Source: CALJDF01 sp038121105
GTDB taxonomy: Bacteria > Pseudomonadota > Alphaproteobacteria > SHVP01
NCBI GenBank assembly: GCA_038121105.1
Contig: JAYONB010000005.1
Span: 186,001-250,000, forward strand
Length of the DNA: 64,000 nt
Direction: 5' to 3'
The notes below the pieces were generated by a model that saw nothing but the letters and a program-made list of their open reading frames with translations, made no database searches and was not told where the DNA came from. This document shows positions 32,542 through 40,843 of this stretch, piece after piece (position 1 is the first letter of the stretch; each line of letters begins with the position of its first letter). Made by a program: the position numbers and the translations under genes.

Positions 32542-33544
32542 GTCCGGCGTCGTAGGTCCCGGCGTGTGCCAAACCGTTCATTCGGGCACGGTGCAGGAAC
32601 GCGCGCTGGGCGGTGGCCACGTTTTCGGGCGACCCTTTCCACGCCTTAAGTGCGGATTGCTGCAGCGCGCGACCGTAGCTGAAGGTGAGTTCCCAAGGTT
32701 GCGGGCCTTTGGCGTTCATCGCGTTAAGGTGCGCGGTGGCTTCCTCTTCGGACTGCCCGCCGGACAGGAATGCAATCCCCGGCACGGCGCTTGGCACATG
32801 TCTGCGCAACGCAGCAAGCGTACGATCCGCGACTTCGGCGATATCGGCTTGCTGGGCGCAGGCGTTGCCGGCCACAACCATATTGGGCTTAAGCACGGTG
32901 CCCTCCAGTCGCACGTTGTGCTGGAAGAGCTGGTCGTAGACAGAGGCCAGGGTTCGTTCCGTGACGTCTTGGCATACATCGATCGAATGGTCGCCGTCCA
33001 TCAAGACCTCGGGTTCGACGATTGGCACCATACCGGTTTCTTGTGCGATGGCGGCGTACCGCGCCAATGCGTGGGCGTTCGCCTCGATCGCCACATCCGG
33101 GGTGTGTCCGTTGACGATCTTGATGACCGCCCGCCATTTGGTGAATCGGGCGCCGAGACTAACGTATTCCTCGCACCGGCCACGCAGACCATCGAGCCCC
33201 TCGGTAATCGGATAGTCGGGCGAGCCGGCCAACGGAAACACGCTCTTGTCGACCTTGATTCCAGGCAGTGTGCCCTGTGCCTCAAGAAGTTTGGTAAAGG
33301 GCGTGCCGTCGGCCGCGCTTTGGCGCAGGGTCTCGTCGAACAAGATCGCGCCGCTGATGAAATCGCCTGCACCATCGGTCGTGAACAGAAGCTCACGATA
33401 GGCGCGGCGATTGTCCTCGGTGTTCTCGACATCGATGCTCGCCAAACGTTTGGCGATCGTCCCGGTGCTTTCGTCCGCCGCCAAGATCCCCTTGCCGGGG
33501 GCAACCATTTTTTGGGCGATGACGTCGAGGTCGGTGCTGCTCAT
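32519..33544 (-). CDS. Class I fructose-bisphosphate aldolase
   Basis: This Schiff-base aldolase cleaves fructose 1,6-bisphosphate to dihydroxyacetone phosphate and glyceraldehyde 3-phosphate. The 341 aa product starts near GKGILAADESTGTIAKRL, the class I signature, and has FTKWRAVIKI with a substrate-binding Lys and IVEPEVLMDGDH. It is the animal/plant-like class I type found in some alphaproteobacteria, not class II Fba. It sits in a minus-strand central-carbon cluster: tkt, gap, a small unknown gene, this gene, thiE. Confidence 0.94.
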   Translation of the reverse strand: MSSTDLDVIAQKMVAPGKGILAADESTGTIAKRLASIDVENTEDNRRAYRELLFTTDGAGDFISGAILFDETLRQSAADGTPFTKLLEAQGTLPGIKVDKSVFPLAGSPDYPITEGLDGLRGRCEEYVSLGARFTKWRAVIKIVNGHTPDVAIEANAHALARYAAIAQETGMVPIVEPEVLMDGDHSIDVCQDVTERTLASVYDQLFQHNVRLEGTVLKPNMVVAGNACAQQADIAEVADRTLAALRRHVPSAVPGIAFLSGGQSEEEATAHLNAMNAKGPQPWELTFSYGRALQQSALKAWKGSPENVATAQRAFLHRARMNGLAHAGTYDAGLERELAA

Positions 33545-33572
33545 GGGTCCCAGTGCTCCTTCGGGTCTCGAG

Positions 33573-33986
33573 TTAGTTCGGTGTGGGTATGGATAATGGA
33601 GGTCGAACGGCGTCGTCGGAGACGCGCGCCGTCAAAAGATCGGCTGTCTTTGGTCGCGTGCGGTGGAGGCGGCCGCCGAGTTGGTCCGTCATGTCTTCGA
33701 GTTTTGGGTGCAAGTCGGCGGGTCCTGAGAAGACGAGGTGACGCCACCCGCAACGCAGGGCGCGCATCGTAATGCCTGCATCCCCGCCGCAGTCGATCAT
33801 CGCGTCGCAATCTGCGTCGGGAAAGCGCGCGCGACCGCCACGAACCATTTCGAAGTAGATTTCCGGGCCTGCACTAGCGGCCCCGTTCGGCGGGGTAACG
33901 AGGATCACCGTTTCGACACCGTCAGGCGCTGCGGCAAGCGCCGCCTCAACGTGACGTTGGCTGTGAAAAGTAAAGCCGGTGGCCAC
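33573..33986 (-). CDS. Conserved-looking small protein between gap and fba, function unknown
   Basis: This 137 aa protein begins 3 bases after the gap stop and ends 28 bases before fba, so it belongs to the carbon-metabolism operon. It looks soluble and alpha/beta: an opening HSQRHVEAALAAA, VETVILVTPPNGAASAG, an IYFEMVRGGRARF helix, and CDAMIDCGGDAGITMRALRCG followed by VFSGP, which reads like strand-turn-helix elements of a TIM-barrel or Rossmann fold. I do not recognise a named family or any catalytic motif. It occupies the place where pgk might be expected but does not resemble phosphoglycerate kinase. Confidence 0.72.
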   Translation of the reverse strand: MATGFTFHSQRHVEAALAAAPDGVETVILVTPPNGAASAGPEIYFEMVRGGRARFPDADCDAMIDCGGDAGITMRALRCGWRHLVFSGPADLHPKLEDMTDQLGGRLHRTRPKTADLLTARVSDDAVRPPLSIPTPN

Positions 33987-33989
33987 CGC

Positions 33990-34997
33990 TTATCCCAATT
34001 TGCCGATCGCGGTGGCCGTATCGACCATACGATTAGAGAAACCCCATTCGTTGTCGTACCACGACAAGACGCGGCACAGCTTGCCGCCCATGACTTGCGT
34101 TTGGGTGAGGTCGAAGGTGGAACTTGCCGGATTGTGGTTGAAGTCGATCGAGACCAACGGTTCGTTATTGGTGACGAGGATGCCCTTCATCTTGCCACCC
34201 GCAGCCCGTTTGATCGCGGCGTGAATCTCGTCCACCGACGTCTTCCGTTTCGACGTGAAATGAAAATCGATCATGGAAACATTGATGGTCGGCACCCGTA
34301 CTGCAGTGCCGTCCAATCGGCCCTGCAGTTCCGGTAAGACCAGCCCGACCGCTTTGGCCGCGCCGGTCGAGGTCGGGATCATCGATTGCGCCGCTGCGCG
34401 CGACCGGCGCAGGTCCTTGTGCAGCGTGTCGTGCACCGGCTGATCGCCTGTGTAGGCATGCACGGTAGTCATGAAGCCTTGGTCGATGCCGACGGCGTCG
34501 TTCAGCACCTTGGCCACTGGCGCGAGGCAGTTCGTCGTGCACGACGCATTGGAGATAATGGACATCCCTTTGCGCAGGCTCGCGTGGTTGACGCCGTAGA
34601 CGACGGTAAGGTCTGCGCCCGTTGCCGGAGCCGAAATCAACACGCGCTTTGCGCCTGCTGCAACGTGCGCCTCGGCCTGCTCGCGCTTGGTGAAAATGCC
34701 CGTGCATTCCAGAACCAAATCGACTTTGAGCTTGCCCCACGGCAGGTCGGCCGGGTTGCGCTCGGCGAACACCGCAATCTTACCGTTGCCGATGTCCATG
34801 CCGTCCTTGGTGGTCTTCACGGTGCCCTGGAAAGGACCGTGGACCGTGTCGTGGCGCAGCAGGTGCGCGTTGGCATCGACCGGCCCGAGGTCGTTGATCG
34901 CGACGACCTTCAGGTCTTTGCGTTTGGATTCATGAATGGCGCGCAGAACCAGTCGTCCGATTCGCCCAAACCCGTTGATTGCGACACGTGTTGCCAT
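33990..34997 (-). CDS. gap: Type I glyceraldehyde-3-phosphate dehydrogenase
   Basis: GAPDH oxidises glyceraldehyde 3-phosphate with phosphate to 1,3-bisphosphoglycerate using NAD. The 335 aa product has the cofactor motif INGFGRIGRL at 7-16 and the catalytic Cys153 in SNASCTTNCLAP, with the partner His expected near 180. Length is normal. It lies 12 bases downstream of tkt and just upstream of the small unknown gene and fba. Whether it serves glycolysis or a Calvin-type cycle cannot be told; no Calvin-specific gene is present. Confidence 0.97.
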   Translation of the reverse strand: MATRVAINGFGRIGRLVLRAIHESKRKDLKVVAINDLGPVDANAHLLRHDTVHGPFQGTVKTTKDGMDIGNGKIAVFAERNPADLPWGKLKVDLVLECTGIFTKREQAEAHVAAGAKRVLISAPATGADLTVVYGVNHASLRKGMSIISNASCTTNCLAPVAKVLNDAVGIDQGFMTTVHAYTGDQPVHDTLHKDLRRSRAAAQSMIPTSTGAAKAVGLVLPELQGRLDGTAVRVPTINVSMIDFHFTSKRKTSVDEIHAAIKRAAGGKMKGILVTNNEPLVSIDFNHNPASSTFDLTQTQVMGGKLCRVLSWYDNEWGFSNRMVDTATAIGKLG

Positions 34998-35009
34998 TCG
35001 TTCTACCTC

Positions 35010-37043
35010 TTAGCGTTTGTTCAACTGCGCGATCACCCGGTCGGCAACCGCCTTTGGCGTGATCCCAAAATGCTCAAAAAGTTCCCCGGCAGGTGCCGAT
35101 TCGCCGAACGTGTCCATCCCGACGAAAATCCCGTCTTCACCGATGAACTGCTCCCACCCGAGGCTGGTTCCCGCCTCTACGGCGACCCGAAGCGTTGCCC
35201 GGTCCAAGATAGTCTCGCGGTAATCCGACGGTTGGGCACGGAACAATTCCCACGACGGGACCGAAACCACGCGTGCCGGATGTCCAGCCGCCGCGAGAAG
35301 GTCGCGCGCATCAAGCGCCACCGCGACTTCGGAGCCGCTCGCAAAAAGGGTCACGGCAGTATCGCCCACGGCGGGTGCCACTTCGTAAGCGCCGCGCCGG
35401 CAGAGATTGTTATCGGTATGCACGGTGCGGATCGGCCGCAGGCCTTGGCGCGTCAGCGCCAGGACCGACGGACCCTCGGTCCGTTCGATGGCGATTTGCC
35501 AACACTCTGCCGTTTCGATCGCATCGGCGGGCCGCATCGTGACCACGTTGGGCATCGCGCGCACGCTCGCTAGGTGTTCGACCGGCTGATGGGTCGGGCC
35601 GTCTTCGCCGAGGCCGATGGAGTCGTGGGTCATCACATAAACGACGCGCTGCTTCATCAGTGCCGACAACCGCAGTGCCGGGCGAAGGTAGTCGGTGAAC
35701 ACGAAGAACGTCCCGCCGTAGGGGATCAATCCACCGTGCAACGCGATGCCGTTCATCGCCGCGGCCATACCGTGTTCGCGCACACCGTAATGAAGGTAGC
35801 GACCGCTGAAGTCATCCGGAGTGACCACGGCCATATTTTTGGTCTTGGTGTTGTTCGACCCCGTCAGGTCGGCCGATCCACCGATGGTGGTCTCCAGGGC
35901 CGCATTCACTATCTCCAACGCTTCTTGCGAGGATTTGCGCGTTGCCCATGTCGGTTGCTCGTCCGCAAGGCGTTTCTTGTAGGCGTTGACGGCATCGCCC
36001 AGCGGCGAGACGTCGCCCTCGAAGGCAGCGTCCCACGCGGCGCGGCTATCGGCATGGAGGTTCCGATAGCGTTGCGTCCACGCCAGCGCCAACCCGCGAC
36101 TGCGGCCAGGAACGGCGCGCCACGCATCCAGGATGTCCGTCGGCACCTCGAAGGGCGGGTGCGGCCAATTCAGTTCTTTGCGTGTGGCGGCGATTTCTTC
36201 GGCCCCCAACGGCGAACCATGTGTCGCCGCCGTGCCCTGTTTGTTGGGCGCGCCGAACCCGATCACCGTCTTGCACGCGACGAGAGAGGGCCGCGGGTCG
36301 TTCGCGGCGGCCGTCAGCGCCCGTTCGATGTCGTCCGGGTCGTGCCCGTCGGCGCGTTCGACGTGCCAACCTGAGGCCGCAAAGCGGGCGATCTGGTCGT
36401 CGTTCACCGCGAGATCGGTGGGGCCGTCGATCGAAATACTGTTGTCGTCGAACAAAACGTTGAGCCGACCGAGTTTGAAATGACCGGCCATCGAGACAGC
36501 TTCGTGGCTGACGCCCTCCATCAGGCAACCGTCGCCGGCAATGACCCATGTTTTGTGATCGACCATTTCGTCGCCGAAACGCGCGTTCAGCAGCCGCTCA
36601 GCCAGCGCCATACCCACGGCGGTCGCGAGGCCTTGTCCCAAAGGACCGGTGGTCGTTTCGATGCCTGGCGCCGCCCCGAACTCGGGGTGGCCGGGGGTTC
36701 GACTGCCGATCTGGCGAAAGCGCTTGATCTCGTCCAGCGTCATGTCGGGATAGCCGGTCAGGTAGAGCAGGCTATAAAGCAGCATCGAGCCGTGCCCGGC
36801 CGACAGCACAAAGCGATCGCGATCCGGCCAATCGGGCCATTCGGGGTCGAATTTCAGAAACTTGGTGAATAGGACGGTCGCGACGTCGGCCATCCCCATC
36901 GGCATCCCTGGATGGCCGCTATTTGCCGCCTCCACCGCATCCATCGACAGGGCGCGGACGGCGTTGGCCATATCGCGCACGTGCGGTCCGGAAGTCGCAT
37001 CGGTGCGCTCGGCAGGAGACGTATTTTGCGTTTTTTCAGTCAC
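35010..37043 (-). CDS. tkt: Transketolase
   Basis: Transketolase moves two-carbon ketol units in the pentose phosphate pathway with TPP and a divalent cation. The 677 aa product has the N-terminal RALSMDAVEAANSGHPGMPM, the TPP motif GDGCLMEGVSHE with a downstream DDN, a pyrimidine-binding domain around 350-520 (HYGVREHGMAAAMNG), and the C-terminal domain. I chose GTG 37043 because the 21 residues above it do not resemble the family. It heads the operon tkt, gap, small unknown gene, fba, thiE and is divergent from DUF4164. Confidence 0.94.
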   Translation of the reverse strand: MTEKTQNTSPAERTDATSGPHVRDMANAVRALSMDAVEAANSGHPGMPMGMADVATVLFTKFLKFDPEWPDWPDRDRFVLSAGHGSMLLYSLLYLTGYPDMTLDEIKRFRQIGSRTPGHPEFGAAPGIETTTGPLGQGLATAVGMALAERLLNARFGDEMVDHKTWVIAGDGCLMEGVSHEAVSMAGHFKLGRLNVLFDDNSISIDGPTDLAVNDDQIARFAASGWHVERADGHDPDDIERALTAAANDPRPSLVACKTVIGFGAPNKQGTAATHGSPLGAEEIAATRKELNWPHPPFEVPTDILDAWRAVPGRSRGLALAWTQRYRNLHADSRAAWDAAFEGDVSPLGDAVNAYKKRLADEQPTWATRKSSQEALEIVNAALETTIGGSADLTGSNNTKTKNMAVVTPDDFSGRYLHYGVREHGMAAAMNGIALHGGLIPYGGTFFVFTDYLRPALRLSALMKQRVVYVMTHDSIGLGEDGPTHQPVEHLASVRAMPNVVTMRPADAIETAECWQIAIERTEGPSVLALTRQGLRPIRTVHTDNNLCRRGAYEVAPAVGDTAVTLFASGSEVAVALDARDLLAAAGHPARVVSVPSWELFRAQPSDYRETILDRATLRVAVEAGTSLGWEQFIGEDGIFVGMDTFGESAPAGELFEHFGITPKAVADRVIAQLNKR

Positions 37044-37155
37044 GGAGCCGCCCGGCTGGCGTTTGCAGGCGAGGCGCAAGATGCAGCGCGCAACCATGCC
37101 CGTCAACCGGCAACCTCGGTCGATCTCATTCGCCTGTCGCGAGCCCTCGGTGTTG

Positions 37156-37191
37156 TTGACGCCCGCGCCCGGCGGCGCCTATCCTGATAGG
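37156..37191 (+). promoter_or_regulatory. Putative promoter with overlapping palindrome upstream of DUF4164-zapA
   Basis: TTGACG at 37156-37161 and TATCCT at 37180-37185 are separated by 18 bases, a plausible sigma-70-like pair. A perfect inverted repeat CCTATC-CT-GATAGG at 37178-37191 covers the -10 element and could be an operator. The site is 70 bases before the DUF4164 start in the region shared with divergent tkt. Confidence 0.4.
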
Positions 37192-37260
37192 TGAAAAGCG
37201 CGCGCGAAGCGCCGGAAAAGAAAAGCTAAAGACACCCAACAGGAAAGCAGGTACGCGGAA

Positions 37261-37542
37261 ATGGCCGAGCGCGAGTCTGCGAAGACACGGTTAGAGGATG
37301 CTGTCGCTCGTTTGGAAACGGCGATCACCGGCGTCACCGAAAACCCCAAGACCACCGAATTGGAGAAGGAACGCGGCCAGTTGACCGCGGAACTGACCTC
37401 TTTGAAGACCGAGCACAAGGGAGTCACCGAGCAACTTCAGTCGCTGCAGGATGATTACAAGGCGCTCGAAAAGGTCGTCGATCAGGTGACCGACCGCCTC
37501 GACACAACGATCGACCGCTTACGGTCGGTGCTAGAGGCCTAA
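37261..37542 (+). CDS. DUF4164-like coiled-coil protein upstream of zapA
   Basis: This 93 aa protein is an almost continuous charged coiled coil (LEDAVARLETAITGV, ERGQLTAELTSLKTEH, LEKVVDQVTDRLDTTIDRL) with no membrane segment. Its position directly before zapA, 6 bases apart, matches the alphaproteobacterial DUF4164 family that accompanies ZapA. A role in Z-ring assembly beside ZapA is plausible from context only. The ATG 37261 follows an AGGAAAG region at 37239-37245. Confidence 0.82.
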   Translation: MAERESAKTRLEDAVARLETAITGVTENPKTTELEKERGQLTAELTSLKTEHKGVTEQLQSLQDDYKALEKVVDQVTDRLDTTIDRLRSVLEA

Positions 37543-37548
37543 CGCCGC

Positions 37549-37878
37549 ATGGCTGTCGTCGATGTGATGGTGAACGGCCGGACCTACCCGGTTGCGTGTG
37601 ACGATGGGCAAGAAGACCACCTGATCGACCTCGCGCACTACATCGACAAACGGGTTGCCGAGTTGGCCAAAATGATGGGCCAAGTCGGCGACGCCCGCCT
37701 CATTCTGATGGCTTCCCTGCTGATCGCCGACGAGCTGTCCGAAGCGGTCGAATCGACCGAAACGCTCAAACAGACCCTTGAAGAGCGGCAGGTTGAAGAC
37801 GATAGCGCGACCGAAGAGACCTTTGCGACGCTGGCGAGCCGCATCGAAGACATTGCCGCTCGCCTGGAGAGCGGCTAA
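37549..37878 (+). CDS. zapA: Cell division protein ZapA
   Basis: ZapA crosslinks FtsZ filaments at the division site in the cytoplasm. The 109 aa product has the ZapA head (VDVMVNGRTYPVACDDGQEDHLIDLAHYID in its first 35 residues, broken here into VMVNGRTYPV and HLIDLA) and a C-terminal helix for coiled-coil dimerisation. It follows DUF4164 by 6 bases and is followed by the 6S RNA gene and fau, the gene order conserved in many proteobacteria. Confidence 0.93.
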   Translation: MAVVDVMVNGRTYPVACDDGQEDHLIDLAHYIDKRVAELAKMMGQVGDARLILMASLLIADELSEAVESTETLKQTLEERQVEDDSATEETFATLASRIEDIAARLESG

Positions 37879-37887
37879 TTTCAACGC

Positions 37888-38055
37888 GCGGGCGGGTTCT
37901 GCTCGGCTCGATCGGCTACGTATCCCTGGGGCCAATACCGTTTTCTCCGGGAGCTGTCTCTGCCGGGACTGTGGTCCTGGTACCGCGGCACCCACCTGCT
38001 TCGGCAGGCCACAGAGGAGCGATTCAACCGGACGACCGTAGCGGTCTCGCCCCAC
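37888..38055 (+). ncRNA. ssrS: 6S RNA
   Basis: 6S RNA binds the sigma-70 RNA polymerase holoenzyme and mimics an open promoter. The 190 bases between zapA and fau have no open frame but contain the expected elements: a closing stem GGGCGGG (37890-37896) with CTCGCCC (38046-38052), the conserved TATCCCTGGGGCCAATACC-type segment on the 5' side of the bubble, and CCTGGTACCGCGG and CTGCTTCGGCAG hairpin sequence in the upper stem. Location between zapA and fau is the usual one in proteobacteria. Ends are approximate. Confidence 0.83.
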
Positions 38056-38067
38056 TCACCTATCGTC

Positions 38068-38628
38068 ATGACTGACCGGGACGCCCTGAGGCGCCAAGCC
38101 CGTCGGCGACGCATCGGGGCTTCGGTAAATCGTGACGCCTTGGCTGCCGCGGTCTGCGACCATTTCCTGAACGCCGTGCCCCACGACGATCATGCCGTCG
38201 TGGCGGGCTACTGGCCGGTTGGGAGCGAACTCGATGATCGACCGCTCCTCGCCGCCCTACGAACGCGCAACAAGACGATTTGTTTGCCCTGTGTCGTGGA
38301 TGACCATGCGCCTTTGGTCTTTCGGGCCTGGGTGACCGAAGACGCTCTTGTCCCAGACCGTTTCGATATTCCGAGCCCCCCAGAAACCGCGCCCCAGGTT
38401 ATGCCGAGCCTGGTTGTCGTCCCGCTCTTGCTGTTTGATGGAGCCGGGCACCGGCTCGGGTCCGGGAAAGGCTTTTACGACCGGACGCTGGCTCGGCTCC
38501 GGCAGACGTCGTCAATTTTGGCGGTCGGGGTTGGCTATGCCGCCCAGCGCACGGCCGGCTTGCAGCCGTTGCCCACCGACCAGCGGTTGGATGGCGTCGT
38601 GACCGAAAAAGGAGCGGAGTGGTTCTAG
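38068..38628 (+). CDS. fau: 5-formyltetrahydrofolate cyclo-ligase
   Basis: This enzyme (YgfA/Fau) converts 5-formyl-THF to 5,10-methenyl-THF with ATP. The 186 aa product has the family C-terminal motif GSGKGFYDRTLA near 131-142 and VVPLLLFDGAGHRLG before it. It follows 6S RNA closely; in other bacteria the two are co-transcribed, and the 12 bases between the RNA end and this ATG suggest the same here. The next gene begins one base after its stop. Confidence 0.92.
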   Translation: MTDRDALRRQARRRRIGASVNRDALAAAVCDHFLNAVPHDDHAVVAGYWPVGSELDDRPLLAALRTRNKTICLPCVVDDHAPLVFRAWVTEDALVPDRFDIPSPPETAPQVMPSLVVVPLLLFDGAGHRLGSGKGFYDRTLARLRQTSSILAVGVGYAAQRTAGLQPLPTDQRLDGVVTEKGAEWF

Positions 38629-38629
38629 G

Positions 38630-39439
38630 ATGAAAACGTTGTTTCTTGGCGATGTCGTCGGCCGCGCCGGTCGCGATGCGGTGGTCGCGCATGTGCCCGC
38701 CTTGCGCGAAAAGCTGTCGCTCGACCTGGTGGTCGTCAATGGCGAGAACGCCGCGGGCGGTTTCGGGATCACGCCGGAAATCTGCAAAGCCTTCTACGAC
38801 GCCGGCGTCGATATCCTCACCGGCGGCAATCATAGTTGGGACCAGCAGCAGATCGTCGGGTACATCGACGGCGACACCCGCCTGTTACGACCGCTGAACA
38901 TCGCGCCGGATGCCCCCGGTCGCGGCGCCCAGGTCTATGCGCTTGCCGGCCGCCAGGTCATGGTGGTCAACGTGCAAGGCCAGGTGTTCATGGAGCCTAA
39001 CGACAATCCGTTCCGGGCCGTCGATCGGGTCTTGGAAGGGGTTCGCCTCGGGACCACGGTGCAGTTCGTCCTTGTCGATTTTCATGCCGAAGCCACCAGC
39101 GAAAAGATGGCGATGGGGCATTTTCTCGATGGGCGGGTCAGCGCGGTCTTCGGCTCCCACCAGCAGGTGCCGACGGCCGACACGATGATTCTATCCGGCG
39201 GAACGGCCTACCAAACAGATGCCGGGATGTGCGGCGACTACGATTCCGTTATCGGCATGGACCGAGCCGTTCCGCTGGACCGGTTTACCGGCCGTGTGAC
39301 CAAAGCCCGAATGACCCCGGCCCTGGGCGACGCCACGCTGTGCGGCGTGGTGGTCGAGACAGACGACACGACAGGGCTAGCCACGGCAGTCGCACCGCTG
39401 CGGATGGGTGGTCGGCTTGCCCCGGCGATGCCGTCCTAA
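38630..39439 (+). CDS. YmdB-like metallophosphoesterase (TIGR00282)
   Basis: This 269 aa protein belongs to the TIGR00282/YmdB family of dinuclear-metal phosphoesterases; YmdB relatives act on cyclic nucleotides or RNA signalling. Metal ligands are visible: Asp8 in FLGDVVG, Glu39-Asn40 in NGEN, Asn67-His68 in GGNHSWD, and later DFHAE and GSHQQVPTAD. It starts one base after fau, so the two are translationally linked. The physiological substrate is unknown here. Confidence 0.9.
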   Translation: MKTLFLGDVVGRAGRDAVVAHVPALREKLSLDLVVVNGENAAGGFGITPEICKAFYDAGVDILTGGNHSWDQQQIVGYIDGDTRLLRPLNIAPDAPGRGAQVYALAGRQVMVVNVQGQVFMEPNDNPFRAVDRVLEGVRLGTTVQFVLVDFHAEATSEKMAMGHFLDGRVSAVFGSHQQVPTADTMILSGGTAYQTDAGMCGDYDSVIGMDRAVPLDRFTGRVTKARMTPALGDATLCGVVVETDDTTGLATAVAPLRMGGRLAPAMPS

Positions 39440-39572
39440 GCCGGTTCTCGCCGCAATATCGCCATAAAACACCGGTACGCCAGCGTTTGGGACGCGGCGT
39501 AGGCTGCCCAATCCACAATATCTGGTATAAACCGGGTATCGTCTTACCAGCATTAGAGTGGCATCCCCGACC

Positions 39573-40325
39573 ATGGCCGGTCATTCCCAATTCAAGAACA
39601 TCATGCACCGAAAGGGCGCGCAGGACGCCAAGCGCGCCAAGGTCTTCGCAAAACTGATCCGCGAGCTGACGGTGGCGGCGCGGTCCGGGCAACCGGACCC
39701 GGCGACCAATCCAAGGCTGCGCACCGCGGTGGCGGCTGCCAAGGCCGCCAATCTACCCAAGGATACGATGGACCGTGCCATCAAGCGCGGCGCCGGTGAA
39801 ACCGACGGAGAAAGTTTCGAAGAGATTAGGTACGAGGGCTATGGCCCCGGCGGCGTGGCCGTCATCGTCGAGGCGCTTACCGACAATCGAAACCGCACCG
39901 CCAGCGAGGTGCGCAGCGCTTTCACGAAAAACGGAGGATCGCTCGGCGAAACGAACTCGGTGTCGTTTCAATTCAACAGGGTCGGCTCCATCCGCTATCC
40001 GGTCGCCGCTGGGTCGCCGGACGACGTTCTCGAAACCGCGATCGAGGTCGGTGCCGACGAAGTCGAATCGGACAACGAGGTCCATGAGTTTCTGTGCGCG
40101 CCCGAAGCCTTTCACGAGGTGCGCGAGGCCCTCCAAGCCGGTCTCGGCGATCCTCTATCGGCGGAAATGATCTGGCGTCCGATCAATACCGTGCCGGTCG
40201 ACGACGAAAGCGCCGCCAGCACGTTGTTCAAGTTGATCGAAGCATTGGACGACAGTGACGACGTGCAGACCGTATCGGCGAATTTCGAGGTCAGCGACGC
40301 CGTTCTAGAAAGCATCGGTAGTTAG
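39573..40325 (+). CDS. YebC/PmpR family DNA-binding or translation regulator
   Basis: This 250 aa protein is a YebC/TACO1 homologue. It opens with MAGHSQFKNIMHRKGAQDAK, the alphaproteobacterial form of the N-terminal motif, and continues NPRLRTAVAAAKAANLPKD and IRYEGYGPGGVA. Family members have been described both as transcription regulators and as translation factors for proline stretches. The ATG at 39573 is chosen over one five codons upstream by the family N-terminus. It precedes ruvC by 8 bases, the common arrangement. Confidence 0.93.
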   Translation: MAGHSQFKNIMHRKGAQDAKRAKVFAKLIRELTVAARSGQPDPATNPRLRTAVAAAKAANLPKDTMDRAIKRGAGETDGESFEEIRYEGYGPGGVAVIVEALTDNRNRTASEVRSAFTKNGGSLGETNSVSFQFNRVGSIRYPVAAGSPDDVLETAIEVGADEVESDNEVHEFLCAPEAFHEVREALQAGLGDPLSAEMIWRPINTVPVDDESAASTLFKLIEALDDSDDVQTVSANFEVSDAVLESIGS

Positions 40326-40333
40326 GCGGCGCC

Positions 40334-40843
40334 GTGAAATTGCTTGGCCTCGATCCTGGACTGCGCGCAACGGGTTGGGGCGTCGTTTCGTTTGAAGGTG
40401 ATCATTTGCGGCATGTCGCCAACGGCACCATTCGTACCCCGTCGAACGCGCCGCTCGCCGAACGCCTGTTCGCCTTGTTCCGCAATCTGGTCGACGTGAT
40501 CGAGACGCAGTCCCCTGATTCGGCAGCCGTCGAGGAAACTTTCGTCAACAAGAACCCGCAAAGCACGCTCAAGCTCGGCCAGGCGCGTGGGGTAACGCTC
40601 CTCGCACCGGCTACTCTCGGGATTCCGGTCAGCGAATACGCCGCCAACTTGGTCAAGAAAACCGTGGTGGGCGTGGGTCACGCCGACAAGAACCAAATCC
40701 ACGTCATGGTCTCGCACCTTTTGCCGGGCGTGAAGGTCGACAGCACCGACTCGGCCGACGCGCTGGCTGTTGCCATTTGTCACGGGCACCACCTGCCGGC
40801 GGCGAGTCGGTTGCCGCAAGCCGTCGCGGAGTCGGTCCGTTGA
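40334..40843 (+). CDS. ruvC: Holliday junction resolvase RuvC
   Basis: RuvC cuts Holliday junctions during recombination repair. The 169 aa product begins MKLLGLDPGLRATGWGV with catalytic Asp7; further acidic residues are in VEETFV near 68 and the C-terminal DSADALAVAICH near 140. The start is GTG at 40334. Its TGA overlaps the TTG start of ruvA, so ruvC, ruvA and ruvB are translated together. Confidence 0.96.
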   Translation: MKLLGLDPGLRATGWGVVSFEGDHLRHVANGTIRTPSNAPLAERLFALFRNLVDVIETQSPDSAAVEETFVNKNPQSTLKLGQARGVTLLAPATLGIPVSEYAANLVKKTVVGVGHADKNQIHVMVSHLLPGVKVDSTDSADALAVAICHGHHLPAASRLPQAVAESVR

